Shown in pieces: positions 1-8,563 of a DNA stretch of 64,000 bases (positions are counted from its first letter, which is position 1; each line of letters begins with the position of its first letter). Source of the DNA: Paractinoplanes atraurantiacus (lineage in GTDB: Bacteria > Actinomycetota > Actinomycetes > Mycobacteriales > Micromonosporaceae); NCBI RefSeq assembly GCF_900215205.1, contig NZ_OBDY01000019.1:62001-126000 (forward strand). Reading direction: 5' to 3'. The position numbers and the translations under genes were made by a program. Below the pieces are notes generated by a model. That model worked only from the letters and a program-made list of their open reading frames with translations. It was not told the origin of the DNA and made no database searches.

Positions 1-320
1 AGCTGCCCGTCGGCGCAGTCGAACGCGTACGCCAATTGCCAGCCGACCAGCGCGAGAAGACCGATCGGCCAGGCCCAGACGTCGCCGTCCGCGACCGGGC
101 CGGCCGCCGCGACCACGACGAACGAGACCAGGCAGCCGAGACCGAGGTTGAGCACGGTGAGCACCGACGGCGCGATCTTGTGCTTGTACGCCTGCACCGC
201 GATCCGGGCGCCGATGTGCTGGCTGAGGCCCTCGCTGAACAGGCCGCCGCCGCGGTTGACCGCGTAGTAGTCGGCGGCCGTGGGGGCGGTGGAGTCAGTG
301 GGCGGCGACTGCTTCGACAT
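1..320 (-). CDS. CDP-alcohol phosphatidyltransferase family protein (3' end outside window)
   Basis: Only the first 106 residues are in the window; the gene runs off the left edge. Enzymes of this membrane family move a phospho-alcohol from a CDP-alcohol to a second alcohol, as in phospholipid headgroup synthesis. The visible part starts MSKQSPP, has hydrophobic segments at about residues 50-74 and 82-100, and reaches D101-C-A-D104-G105, the beginning of the family motif DxxDGxxAR. The ATG at 320 overlaps the end of the upstream dehydrogenase gene by 26 bases, so it is the third gene of a coupled operon with a cytidylyltransferase and a glycerol-1-phosphate-dehydrogenase-like enzyme. Substrates are unknown; family assignment is secure from the motif. 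Confidence 0.8.
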   Translation of the reverse strand, partial: MSKQSPPTDSTAPTAADYYAVNRGGGLFSEGLSQHIGARIAVQAYKHKIAPSVLTVLNLGLGCLVSFVVVAAAGPVADGDVWAWPIGLLALVGWQLAYAFDCADGQ

Positions 321-1356
321 ATGTGGCCAGCTTTCGGCTGATCTCGTCGGGGGACATGGCGAGGTGCTCGAGGATCGTGTAGCGGTCGGGGCGGGTGCGC
401 GGGGCGAACACCACAGCCTCGACGAACTGCTCGTGGGTGAGCCCGACATCCGACGGCACCCGGGGCAGGTGATGCCGTCCGAGACAGTCGGCCATCTGAG
501 CGAAGCGCCGCTCGTCGCCGCGCAGGAACGTGCAGAACAGGGCGCCCAGCCCGGCCAGCTCACCGTGCGAACCGGTGCCCGGGAAGAGCGAGTCGACGGC
601 GTGCATGATCTCGTGACAGCCACCGCTGGCCGGACGGCTGTCGCCGTAGACCGCCATCGCGAGACCGCTGGCGATCAGCGCCTCGGCGAGAACCGTCGCG
701 AAGGCGTCGTCGGTGAGGTCGCCCGGCATGGTGAGCACGGCTTCGGCGCCCATCCGGGCCAGCGACGCGGCCAGACCGTCGAACGGCTCACCGCGCACTT
801 CCCGGCCGAGCTCCCAGTCGGCCAGAGCGCTGATGTTGCTGATCGCGTCGCCGATGCCGCCCCGGTTGACCCGGTCCGGTCCGGTTTCGACGAAGTCGAG
901 GTCGACGATGACACCGAACGGGATGTGCACCCCGTACGAGCCCTTGATGCCATCGTTGATCAGGCTGGCCACCGGGGAGGCGATGCCGTCGTTGGCCAGG
1001 CTGGTGGCGACCGAGATCATGGGCAGACCCCAGCGATTGGCCGCGTATTTGGCCACGTCGACTGTCGTGCCTCCGCCGATGCCGACCACCGCGTCGTAGT
1101 GACCGGCCCGCAATTTGGCCGCCAGCTCGAGCGCCGCGTCCAGGGTGCCACCACTGGTGGAGAAGACGTCGGCCGAGCGCAGCGAGGGGCGGATCAGCTC
1201 GACGATCCGCTCGCCCAGGCCGGGACCGACCACCACGGCCACGTCGCCGCCGGCCGAAACGCGGCCGTCGGCCAGGATCTGCCCGAGGTCGGCCACGGCG
1301 CCGCGCCGGACGATGATGTGCAGCGGCGCCTGGACGCTGCGGGCTAGTAGCGGCAT
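295..1356 (-). CDS. sn-glycerol-1-phosphate dehydrogenase-like protein (iron-containing alcohol dehydrogenase superfamily)
   Basis: A 353-residue NAD(P)-dependent polyol-phosphate dehydrogenase. The sequence has the nucleotide-binding segment VGIGGGTTVDVAKYAA (about residues 91-106), then the G1PDH-type block ATSLANDGIASPVASL (about 117-132), and later the two metal-binding regions GGCHEIMHAVD and GSHGELAGLG. This pattern follows archaeal EgsA and Bacillus AraM, which reduce dihydroxyacetone phosphate to sn-glycerol-1-phosphate; other phosphorylated substrates are possible. I chose the ATG at 1356, which overlaps the cytidylyltransferase stop by 13 bases, over an in-frame upstream start lacking similarity. 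It is the middle gene of a three-gene operon. Family confident, substrate inferred. Confidence 0.82.
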   Translation of the reverse strand: MPLLARSVQAPLHIIVRRGAVADLGQILADGRVSAGGDVAVVVGPGLGERIVELIRPSLRSADVFSTSGGTLDAALELAAKLRAGHYDAVVGIGGGTTVDVAKYAANRWGLPMISVATSLANDGIASPVASLINDGIKGSYGVHIPFGVIVDLDFVETGPDRVNRGGIGDAISNISALADWELGREVRGEPFDGLAASLARMGAEAVLTMPGDLTDDAFATVLAEALIASGLAMAVYGDSRPASGGCHEIMHAVDSLFPGTGSHGELAGLGALFCTFLRGDERRFAQMADCLGRHHLPRVPSDVGLTHEQFVEAVVFAPRTRPDRYTILEHLAMSPDEISRKLATYVEAVAAH

Positions 1357-2075
1357 GCGATGTCCCGGGCCTTGGCCAGGTCGTCGTGGTTGTCGACCTC
1401 GACCCACGACACCTCGCCGATGGTGGCGGCGCGGACCTCGCCGCCCCGGTTCGCGTACTCCTGGAAGCCGTCCTCGTAGTAGAGGTTCGGGTCGCGCTCC
1501 CAGGTCGTCTTGAGCGCGTCGGCCAGCTCGGCCGCGGCCGAGGCCTCGATGATGTTGGCACCGATGTACTCGCCGAAGGCGTCGCCGGGCTCCATCAGCT
1601 TCGTAATCTTGGTGAGCTGTCCATCCGGACTGAAGACGGTCTTCATCTCCTCGTCAGCCAGCTTCTTCAGATTGTCGATGGCGAGCAGGATGCTCGGGCC
1701 ACGGTGATCGAGGAGGGTCTGTTCGACGCTGACCGGGTGAACGGTGTCTCCATTGACCATCAACGCGCCCTGCGCGAAGTGGTCACGGGCGAGCCAGAGC
1801 GAGTAGGCGTTGTTCCATTCCTCGGCTTTGTCGTTGTGCACGAGGGTGATTTTCACGCCGTACTTGCTCTCGAAGCCGGCGACGCGCTCCTCGACGGCGC
1901 TCGCGCGGTATCCGACGACGATCGTCACGTCCGGCAGGCCCGCGGCCGCGAGGTTGCGCAGCGCGATGTCCATGATCGTGGTGTCCCCGTCCACCGGGAC
2001 GAGGGCCTTGGGCAGCGTGTCCGTGTACGGACGGAGTCTGCGCCCGGCGCCGGCGGCGAGGATGAGGCCGATCAT
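1344..2075 (-). CDS. NTP transferase family protein, phosphocholine cytidylyltransferase (LicC)-like
   Basis: A 243-residue Rossmann-fold nucleotidyltransferase. It opens with MIGLILAAGAGRRLRPYT and LPKALVPV, the nucleotide-binding signature of sugar and phospho-alcohol nucleotidyltransferases, and carries EEWNNAYSLWLAR, which resembles the K-N-N-x-x-S-L stretch of LicC-type CTP:phosphocholine cytidylyltransferases. MVNGDT (about residues 136-141) supplies the metal-binding aspartate. An AGGAG sequence precedes the ATG. As first gene of the operon it would make the CDP-activated alcohol that the phosphatidyltransferase downstream uses. The true alcohol (choline, glycerol, an inositol or something else) cannot be read from sequence. 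It diverges from the aminotransferase at 2188. Confidence 0.82.
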   Translation of the reverse strand: MIGLILAAGAGRRLRPYTDTLPKALVPVDGDTTIMDIALRNLAAAGLPDVTIVVGYRASAVEERVAGFESKYGVKITLVHNDKAEEWNNAYSLWLARDHFAQGALMVNGDTVHPVSVEQTLLDHRGPSILLAIDNLKKLADEEMKTVFSPDGQLTKITKLMEPGDAFGEYIGANIIEASAAAELADALKTTWERDPNLYYEDGFQEYANRGGEVRAATIGEVSWVEVDNHDDLAKARDIACRY

Positions 2076-2187
2076 GAAGGTGTCTCCTAAATCTTCTTAA
2101 AGGCAGCACAATACGGCCCTTGTCCCACAGCCCGGACCGCGCGAGGCAGACGAAAATTCTATAGAGGCTGCTCGTAAGCTTGTCAGC
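2076..2187. promoter_or_regulatory. divergent promoter region between cytidylyltransferase and aminotransferase
   Basis: A 112-base spacer separates two divergent genes and is AT-richer than its surroundings. TATAGA at 2160-2165 is a plausible -10 element for the aminotransferase, placing a start site close to the ATG at 2188. No convincing -35 is visible at the right distance. On the other strand only the ribosome binding site AGGAG before 2075 is clear. Confidence 0.35.
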
Positions 2188-3282
2188 ATGACCGCTGAGC
2201 AGCTGATCTCCTTCGCCCGTGGCGCTCCGTCGCTGGACATCATCGACGTCGAGGGCCTCAAGGCCGCCGCCGCGCGCGCCTTCGACGCCGACCCCGCCGG
2301 CGTGACCGCTTACGGCACGTCCGTCGGTTACGTCCCGCTGCGCAAGTGGATCGCCGAGAAGCACAACGTCTCGGCCGATCAGGTCATCGTCACCAACGGC
2401 TCCCTTCAGGCCGACGCGTTCCTCTTCAACCACCTGGTCCAGCCGGGCGACGACGTCGTGGTGGAGAAGCCGACGTACGACCGCACGCTGCTCAGCCTGC
2501 AGAACCTCGGCGCCAAGGTGCACCAGGTGACCCTGCAGTCCGACGGCATCGACGTCGACGAGCTGCGCACCCTGCTCGAGTCCGGCGTGCGCCCCAAGCT
2601 CGCGCACATCATCCCGAACTACCAGAACCCGGCCGGCATCACGCTCTCGGTCTCCAAGCGCCGCGCCCTGCTCGCGCTGGCCGTCGAGTTCGGTTTCACC
2701 ATCTTCGAGGACGACCCGTACGTCGACATCCGGTTCCGCGGCGACGCGCTGCCGTCGATGCTGTCCATGGACAGTGACAACGCGGTCGTGCACGCCTCCA
2801 GCTTCACCAAGACGGTCTGCCCCGGCGTCCGGGTCGGATATCTGGTCGGCCCGGCCGCGCTGATCGACGCGATCGCCAAGAAGGCCACCAACCTGTACAT
2901 CTCGCCCGGTATGGTCTCCGAGGCGATCGTGCACCAATTCTGCGTCTCGGGCGACATCGAGCGCTCGGTGCAGACCGTGAGCACGGCGCTCGGCGAGCGG
3001 GCCCAGGTGCTGGCCGAGTCGCTGCGCAAGCACATCCCGGGCGCCACCTTCACCGAGCCCGACGGTGGATACTTCCTCTGGGTCGACCTGCCGGACGATG
3101 TCGACGTGGACAAGCTGTTCCCGGCCGCCATGAAAAAGGGCGTCGCGGTCGTCAAGGGCAGCGACTTCCTGCTCGAGGGCGGCAACCACTCGCTGCGCCT
3201 GGCGTACTCGGCTGTCACCGTCGACCAGATCGACGAGGGTGTGCGCCGGATCGCCGCCGCCATCGAAGAGGTACGTGCCTGA
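2188..3282 (+). CDS. PLP-dependent aminotransferase, class I/II (MocR/2-aminoadipate type)
   Basis: A 364-residue fold-type I aminotransferase with no helix-turn-helix extension. Key features are the substrate/cofactor loop TNGSLQA near residue 69, IPNYQNPAG (142-150), FEDDPYVD (173-180) with the PLP-nitrogen aspartate, and the Schiff-base lysine K208 in SSFTKTVCPGVRVGY. This combination is that of LysN/aminoadipate and MocR-like aminotransferases, which transfer amino groups between 2-oxo acids and amino acids. The gene is divergent from the G1PDH/cytidylyltransferase operon; whether it takes part in that pathway, for example by making an amino-alcohol precursor, is only an inference from position. 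Confidence 0.88.
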   Translation: MTAEQLISFARGAPSLDIIDVEGLKAAAARAFDADPAGVTAYGTSVGYVPLRKWIAEKHNVSADQVIVTNGSLQADAFLFNHLVQPGDDVVVEKPTYDRTLLSLQNLGAKVHQVTLQSDGIDVDELRTLLESGVRPKLAHIIPNYQNPAGITLSVSKRRALLALAVEFGFTIFEDDPYVDIRFRGDALPSMLSMDSDNAVVHASSFTKTVCPGVRVGYLVGPAALIDAIAKKATNLYISPGMVSEAIVHQFCVSGDIERSVQTVSTALGERAQVLAESLRKHIPGATFTEPDGGYFLWVDLPDDVDVDKLFPAAMKKGVAVVKGSDFLLEGGNHSLRLAYSAVTVDQIDEGVRRIAAAIEEVRA

Positions 3283-3358
3283 CGCGGCAGACATCAACGT
3301 CGACCGGGCGGGTACGTTTCACCCTTGCCCGGTCGACGTTTGTGTGGGGGAGGTTCAG

Positions 3359-4468
3359 ATGAGCGATCGCGAACGGAACAGGCCGCTCTCGCGAGCCCTC
3401 GCCGCACCCTTGCGGGCGATGAACAGGGTGCTCGGCGCCGCCGACAGCCCCAACGGCGCCCTCACCGGTCACGGCGCGGGCAGCGCCGTGGTCGACTGCG
3501 CGGTCTACGTGGCCGGGCAGCGCCAGCCCGGCGACCACTCACCCGACGAGGCGCTCAAGGTCGCCTGCTCGCAGGAGAACGCCTTCGTCTGGCTCGGCCT
3601 GCACGAGCCGGGCGAGGAGGAGATGGCGGCCATCGCCCGGACGTACGGCCTGCACGAGCTGGCCGTCGAGGACGCGGTCAAGGCCGAGCAGCGCCCCAAA
3701 CTGGAAAACTTCGGCTCGGTGCACTTCCTGGTCATGCGCACTGCCCGCTACGTGCCGCACAGCCAGCTCACCGAGACCTCGCAGGTCGTCGAGACCGGCC
3801 AGATGATGATCTTCGTGGGTGAGCAGTTCGTCATCACGGTCCGCCACGGCGACGCCTCCGAGATGGGCTCGGTCCGCGCCGACCTCGAGTCGAGCCGGGC
3901 CGACCTGCTCGAGCAGGGCCCGTGGGCGGTGGCGTACGCGGTGACCGACCGGGTCGTCGACCACTACGTGGCCGTCGCCGACAAGGTGGAGGTCGACCTC
4001 GACCAGATCGAGGAGGGCGTCTTCGCCCGCGACCAGGCCAGCCCGATTCCGGCCATCTACCAGATGAAGCGGGAGCTGGTGGAGTTCCGCCGCGCGGTGA
4101 CGCCGCTGCAGCGCCCGCTGGCCATGATCGTGGCGCTGGTGCCCAAGCGCATCGGCAAGTACTTCCGCGACGTCCAGGACCACCTCACCCGTACGGTCGA
4201 GCAGGTGTCCTCGTTCGACGATCTGCTCAACTCGATCCTGCAGGCCCGGCTGGCCCAGGTCACGGTCGACCAGAACAACGACATGCGCAAGATCGCCGCG
4301 TGGGCGGCCATCGCGACGGTGTGGACCGCCGGCGCCGGCATCTACGGGATGAACTTCAAGTTCATGCCCGAGCTCGACTGGCAGTACGGATATCCGGCGT
4401 GGTGGACGGTCATCCTGATCATTTCGGTGCTGCTCTACCGCGCGCTGCGGCGCAGCGGCTGGCTGTAA
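3359..4468 (+). CDS. corA: magnesium and cobalt transport protein CorA
   Basis: A 369-residue divalent cation channel of the inner membrane. A long acidic, helical N-terminal cytoplasmic domain is followed by two C-terminal transmembrane helices, the first ending in the diagnostic Y-G-M-N motif (IYGMNFKF, about residues 325-332), the second spanning YPAWWTVILIISVLLY. This matches CorA-type Mg2+/Co2+ transporters in length and layout. An upstream in-frame start would run into the preceding aminotransferase; I prefer the ATG at 3359 because GGGGGAGG lies 5 bases before it. The gene appears to be monocistronic. Confidence is high; the exact metal preference is not readable. Confidence 0.93.
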   Translation: MSDRERNRPLSRALAAPLRAMNRVLGAADSPNGALTGHGAGSAVVDCAVYVAGQRQPGDHSPDEALKVACSQENAFVWLGLHEPGEEEMAAIARTYGLHELAVEDAVKAEQRPKLENFGSVHFLVMRTARYVPHSQLTETSQVVETGQMMIFVGEQFVITVRHGDASEMGSVRADLESSRADLLEQGPWAVAYAVTDRVVDHYVAVADKVEVDLDQIEEGVFARDQASPIPAIYQMKRELVEFRRAVTPLQRPLAMIVALVPKRIGKYFRDVQDHLTRTVEQVSSFDDLLNSILQARLAQVTVDQNNDMRKIAAWAAIATVWTAGAGIYGMNFKFMPELDWQYGYPAWWTVILIISVLLYRALRRSGWL

Positions 4469-4498
4469 CAGATAGACAGCGGCCCCTAGAGTGACAGG

Positions 4499-5881
4499 GT
4501 GCCGTCGCGTCAGGACCAGCTCCACTCGTACCAGTACTCGCTGCAGCGAGTGGTGGCCGCGCTGGTCACTCACGACCCCGATCCGCAGCGCTCGCCGCTG
4601 CGCCGGGCCGGCACGACCGCGCTGGTCAGCCTGCTGATCGCCGCCCTCGCGGTGCTGGCCGCCACGATCTACGGCATCTTCACCGGCAACAGCAACGTCA
4701 GCCCGAAGGACGCGAGCGTCGTCTTCCAGGAGAAAGGCACCGGCGCCCGGTTCGTCTATTCGGAGGCCGACAGTCGGCTGCACCCGGTCCTCAACTACGC
4801 CTCCGGCCTGCTGCTGGCCAACGCCGAGGCGCCCGAGATGAAGGGCATCTCGTCGGAGAAACTGGCCACCGTGCCGCTCGGCGACCCGCTCGGCATCCCG
4901 GACGCGCCCGATTCCCTGCCCGGCAAGAAGGCGCTGCTGACCGAGCGCTGGTCGGTCTGCACCGACAACACGTCCGGCGCGCCGCTGAGCACGCTGCTGG
5001 CCGGGGTCCGGATCACCGACGGCACCGTGCTCGCGCAGAAGGGCCAGGCCCTGCTGGTGAGCGACCCCGGCGACCGGACCTACCTGATCTTCGGCAACCG
5101 GCGCTTCGCCATCCCCGCGGGCCGGGTCGACGTCACGCTGAACGCGCTGCGCCTCGGCGCCCAGTCGCCCTGGCCGGTCTCGGTGGCCTGGATCAACGCC
5201 GTGCCGGCCGGCCCCGACCTGGTCGCACCACGGATCGCCGGCGTCGGCGGCAACTCGGCCGGCAGCGACTTCCGGGTCGGCCAGCTGGTCACCGACGGGC
5301 GGCAGGTGGCGGTGATCCTGGCCGACGGCAAGGCCGTGCTGACCGAGATGCAGGCCGCCCTGATGCGCACGGTGCCGGGCCGTCAAGAGCCGATCGCGGT
5401 CGGCAACGACTTCCTGAGCATCCCGACGTCACAGACGCGGGTGAGTGACGCCGGCGACCCGGACGGGTTACCGCCGGCCGTGCCCGCCCTGACCGACGGC
5501 ACCCCGGCCAAGGCCTGCATCACCCTGCCGGTCGACAAGGCCGGCGACGGCATCCGGATCGACCCGGCCACACCGCAGGGTCTGGCCGTGGCCGGCATCC
5601 CCGGCGCGGACAACAGCGTGCGGGCCGACCGGGTCTTCGTCGAACGCGGCAAAGGCGCGGTCACTGCCCTGGCCGCCTCGTCGACCGCACCGGCCGGCTC
5701 CGGCACGGTCAGCGTCGTCACCGACACCGGCCGGCAATATCCGCTGGCCAACCGCGCCCTGCTGACCAAGTTGGGATACGGCGGGGTCCGGCCGCAGCAG
5801 ATCCCGTCCGAGCTGATCTCGCTCATGCCGATGGGCCCGGCGCTGGATCCAGCGCGGGCCCGTCAGACATCTCCGCAGTAG
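4499..5881 (+). CDS. eccB: type VII secretion protein EccB
   Basis: A 460-residue component of the ESX/type VII secretion membrane complex. The N-terminal cytoplasmic stretch PSRQDQLHSYQYSLQRVVAALV is typical for EccB, then one transmembrane helix at about residues 41-64 leads into a long extracytoplasmic repeat domain. The start is GTG at 4499. The gene is alone here: no EccC ATPase, EccD, mycosin or WXG100 gene occurs in the window, so the rest of the secretion locus must be elsewhere or this is an orphan copy. Its stop at 5881 directly abuts the stop of the convergent gene, leaving no room for a terminator. Confidence 0.9.
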   Translation: MPSRQDQLHSYQYSLQRVVAALVTHDPDPQRSPLRRAGTTALVSLLIAALAVLAATIYGIFTGNSNVSPKDASVVFQEKGTGARFVYSEADSRLHPVLNYASGLLLANAEAPEMKGISSEKLATVPLGDPLGIPDAPDSLPGKKALLTERWSVCTDNTSGAPLSTLLAGVRITDGTVLAQKGQALLVSDPGDRTYLIFGNRRFAIPAGRVDVTLNALRLGAQSPWPVSVAWINAVPAGPDLVAPRIAGVGGNSAGSDFRVGQLVTDGRQVAVILADGKAVLTEMQAALMRTVPGRQEPIAVGNDFLSIPTSQTRVSDAGDPDGLPPAVPALTDGTPAKACITLPVDKAGDGIRIDPATPQGLAVAGIPGADNSVRADRVFVERGKGAVTALAASSTAPAGSGTVSVVTDTGRQYPLANRALLTKLGYGGVRPQQIPSELISLMPMGPALDPARARQTSPQ

Positions 5882-6487
5882 CTACAGGCCCTTCGGCGCC
5901 GGGTTCGGCACCGTGCCGTTCGGCGACGACGTGTAGGCCTGCGGCTCGTCCGGCTCGAAGGCGGCGTCGTCCGCGCCCGCGTTCCGGCTGGTGGTCAGCG
6001 GGGCGGCCGGCTCGTACTCGTCCCACTGGGCGGCCCGGCGGCGCTTGTTCACGTACGCCGCGCCGACGCCCACGGCCGCGCCGAGCAGCGCGAACCCGAG
6101 AAGCTTGGAACCACGGCCCTTGCTCTGCTTGCGAGCCAGGGTCTTGTTCGCGCGCTTCTGGAGCTTCTTGGCGTCCTTCTTGTTCTGCTTCGCGCTCTTC
6201 TTGGCCGAGCGCTTGCTGACCTTGCCGGCCTGCTTCACGTTGTCGCTCGCGGCCGCGACCAGTGGAGTGATGGTCGCCACGGCGCTGCCCCACCCGCTCG
6301 ACGCGGCGTCCTTGGCCTTGACGGCGGCCGGCTGCACGCGGTCGACGGCGGCGCTGATCGTCGGGCCCACGGTCGCGCTGGTCTCCTGCGCCGCCAGCGT
6401 CGCCGCGCGCTTGAAGTGGTCCACGCCCTGCCCGAGCTCGTTCTTCATCCGCCGGTTACGGCGCTTACGGCGCATCGTTGCCAACAC
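5882..6487 (-). CDS. DUF5324-like membrane-associated protein
   Basis: A roughly 201-residue protein of unknown function. It begins with a very basic segment (MRRKRRNRRMKNE), has alanine-rich helices resembling structural or stress-associated proteins, a lysine-rich stretch (SAKKSAKQNKKDAKKLQKRA), a single hydrophobic helix GFALLGAAVGVGAAYV near residue 140, and an acidic C-terminal tail. The pattern recalls the actinobacterial DUF5324 family. I chose GTG at 6487 because AGGAGG sits 9 bases upstream at 6497-6502; the next in-frame ATG is at 6475. Function unknown; likely anchored to the membrane with a basic nucleic-acid- or lipid-interacting part (inference). Confidence 0.7.
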   Translation of the reverse strand: MLATMRRKRRNRRMKNELGQGVDHFKRAATLAAQETSATVGPTISAAVDRVQPAAVKAKDAASSGWGSAVATITPLVAAASDNVKQAGKVSKRSAKKSAKQNKKDAKKLQKRANKTLARKQSKGRGSKLLGFALLGAAVGVGAAYVNKRRRAAQWDEYEPAAPLTTSRNAGADDAAFEPDEPQAYTSSPNGTVPNPAPKGL

Positions 6488-6651
6488 CAGTGCCCACCTC
6501 CTGTGGCTCTCTCCCACGTCATCGTGCCCTGCTTCGGTACCCCCGCGCTGCCGCTTTCAGACACATGGGGGAGGATCCGAACTGCAAAGAACTGTCCAAT
6601 CGCCCCCTGAGAGGTACCTGTGGGGCGACCGTGACACAGACAGGAGTACCC

Positions 6652-7182
6652 GTGGCCGAGACGCTTTACGCCACCCTGCACACCAACCATGGCCCGATCC
6701 GGCTTCAGCTCTTCCCGGACCACGCCCCGGCGACCGTGCGCAACTTCGTGGAGCTCGCGGAGGGCACGAAGGACTACGTCGACCCGCGCACCGGCCAGAA
6801 GGGCAACGGCCCGTACTACGACGGCACGATCTCGCACCGGGTCATCGCCGGCTTCATGATCCAGCTCGGCGACCCGACCGGCACCGGCCGTGGCGGCCCG
6901 GGCTTCCAGTTCGCCGACGAGTTCCACCCGGAGCTCCAGTTCGACCGCCCGTACCTGCTCGCCATGGCGAACGCCGGCCCGGGCACGAACGGCTCGCAGT
7001 TCTTCATCACGGTGGCCCCGACCCCGCACCTCAACCGTCGGCACACCATCTTCGGCCAGGTCGCGGACGAGCAGTCGGCCAAGGTCGTCGACTCGATCGC
7101 GGGCACGCCGACCGGCCCCGGCGACCGTCCCCGCGAGGACGTCGTCGTGGAGCGGGTGGAAATCGAGCGGGTGCAGGCCTGA
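6652..7182 (+). CDS. peptidyl-prolyl cis-trans isomerase, cyclophilin type
   Basis: A 176-residue cyclophilin that catalyses proline cis-trans isomerisation in the cytoplasm during folding. Diagnostic segments are HRVIAGFMIQLGDPTGTGRGGPG (in parts, with the catalytic arginine R in SHRVI), NAGPGTNGSQFFIT and HLNRRHTIFGQV. There is no signal peptide. I chose GTG at 6652, 5 bases after AGGAG at 6642-6646; another GTG at 6631 is possible. The rhomboid protease gene begins 14 bases after the stop, so the two are probably cotranscribed, an arrangement familiar in actinobacteria. Confidence is high. Confidence 0.94.
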   Translation: MAETLYATLHTNHGPIRLQLFPDHAPATVRNFVELAEGTKDYVDPRTGQKGNGPYYDGTISHRVIAGFMIQLGDPTGTGRGGPGFQFADEFHPELQFDRPYLLAMANAGPGTNGSQFFITVAPTPHLNRRHTIFGQVADEQSAKVVDSIAGTPTGPGDRPREDVVVERVEIERVQA

Positions 7183-7196
7183 AGTACCGTTGATAC

Positions 7197-8108
7197 ATGA
7201 GTGAGGCTCCCTCGACGGTCCCGGTCTGCTACCGCCATCCGTCGCGGGAGACCTACATCCGGTGCACCCGATGTGACCGGCCGATCTGCCCCGATTGCAT
7301 GAACGAGGCGTCCGTCGGTCACCAGTGCCCGGAGTGTGTCGCGGAGGGCAAGCGAAGCCAGCGGCCGGCGCGTACCGCCTTCGGCGGCAGCCGCGCCGGT
7401 ACCGCGGGCTACGTGACCCGCACGCTGATCGGCATCAACGTGGCCGTGATGGCCCTCTCGGCGATCCTGGGCGGGGCCACGGCCCTGGCCGGGAACGGCG
7501 GCTGGTTCGGCCTCATGGGCTCGGAGACCCCGCTCACCCGGTGGGGCGAGGTGCTGGGCTACGCCCCGTACACCCTCGGTGGTGATCCGCACGGCATCGC
7601 CGCCGGCGAGTGGTGGCGGCTCGTCACCGCGATGTTCCTGCACTACGGCCTGCTGCACCTGGCGCTGAACATGTGGCTGCTCTGGCAGCTCGGGCGCTAC
7701 CTCGAGGTCCAGTTCGGCCCGTTGCGCTTCGCCGCGATCTACCTGCTGGCCGGTCTCGGCGGCAACGTCGCGGCCTACCTGTTCACCCCGCAGAACCAGC
7801 CCGCCGCGGGCGCCTCGACGGCCATCTTCGGCCTGTTCCTGGCCATGATCGTGGTGAACAGGCGACTCAAACGCGACATCAGCCAGCTCATCCCGCTGCT
7901 GGTGGTCAACCTGATCTTCACCTTCGCCGTGCCGAACGTGTCGATCGCCGGCCACCTGGGCGGCCTGGTCATCGGCGGCGCGGTCGCGTTCGTCCTGGCC
8001 TACGCCCCGATGCGCAACCGCAGCCGAATCCAGCTCGCCGGCAGCGCGGCCGTGCTGGTGGTGCTGCTGATCGCCGCGGTCGTACGAACCCAGATGCTGC
8101 TCGGCTAG
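7197..8108 (+). CDS. rhomboid family intramembrane serine protease with N-terminal zinc-binding domain
   Basis: A 303-residue integral membrane protease. The first 50 residues form a B-box-like zinc-binding module (C-x2-H ... CTRC ... CPDC ... CPEC), followed by about six transmembrane helices. The catalytic dyad is S207 in GASTAIFG and H253 in AGHLGG; the HY/HLALNMW segment near 149-160 is the usual rhomboid loop. It would cleave transmembrane substrates within the lipid bilayer. It lies 14 bases after the cyclophilin gene and its end overlaps the stop of the convergent PH-domain gene by 4 bases. High confidence for family; substrate unknown. Confidence 0.93.
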   Translation: MSEAPSTVPVCYRHPSRETYIRCTRCDRPICPDCMNEASVGHQCPECVAEGKRSQRPARTAFGGSRAGTAGYVTRTLIGINVAVMALSAILGGATALAGNGGWFGLMGSETPLTRWGEVLGYAPYTLGGDPHGIAAGEWWRLVTAMFLHYGLLHLALNMWLLWQLGRYLEVQFGPLRFAAIYLLAGLGGNVAAYLFTPQNQPAAGASTAIFGLFLAMIVVNRRLKRDISQLIPLLVVNLIFTFAVPNVSIAGHLGGLVIGGAVAFVLAYAPMRNRSRIQLAGSAAVLVVLLIAAVVRTQMLLG

Positions 8109-8515
8109 CTGGTCCTGACCCTGAGGTCGGCCAGGGCGGTGGCGACCTCCTCGGGCTCGGTGCCCAGGTCGTGGGTGCTGAAAAGGTAGATGGCGTCGCC
8201 CGCGTCCAGCTCGAGCATCTCGCTGCGCAGGCCCCGATGGGTGCGGCGATCGACCCGTACCCTCTCGATTTGATCCCAGAGCAGGCGGCGACGGCGCGCG
8301 AAGCCGGAGACCACCGTGACCCCCGACGGATCCGCCGCCAGGCGGACCGGCGCGATCAGATCGCGCAGGGCCCAGACGGCCAGGGCGACCGCGACGATCG
8401 CGCCGAGCGCCCACCGAATCGGGTCGTTCCCGGCGAAAGCCAGCGCCAGCACCACGACGGCGACCGCGCCCATCAGCTTCGAGACCGGGAGGACCGGCTT
8501 CACACGCCACTGCAT
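8105..8515 (-). CDS. PH-domain-like membrane protein
   Basis: A 136-residue protein with two hydrophobic helices near the N terminus (about residues 12-50) followed by a compact domain beginning APVRLAADPSGVTVVSGFARRRRLLWDQIERVRVD. That W-x-x-I-x-x-V segment is typical of the bacterial PH-like domain (PF10756-type), found in many small actinobacterial membrane proteins of unknown role. The ATG at 8515 was preferred because the long upstream in-frame extension shows no similarity and overlaps the divergent gene at 8564. The gene converges on, and overlaps by 4 bases, the rhomboid gene. Confidence 0.72.
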   Translation of the reverse strand: MQWRVKPVLPVSKLMGAVAVVVLALAFAGNDPIRWALGAIVAVALAVWALRDLIAPVRLAADPSGVTVVSGFARRRRLLWDQIERVRVDRRTHRGLRSEMLELDAGDAIYLFSTHDLGTEPEEVATALADLRVRTS

Positions 8516-8563
8516 GACCCAACTATGCAGTGACTTCCTCGCGCCGGCACCGTTGAACGCCGT

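Noticed and set aside
1783-3297. Long minus-strand open frame (504 codons) antisense to the aminotransferase
   Set aside because: It is rich in Arg, Gly, Asp and Val in the manner of GC-rich shadow frames and overlaps two well-supported genes.
5882-7193. Plus-strand frame of about 400 codons across the DUF5324-like and cyclophilin genes
   Set aside because: It is the shadow of genes on both strands and shows no domain.
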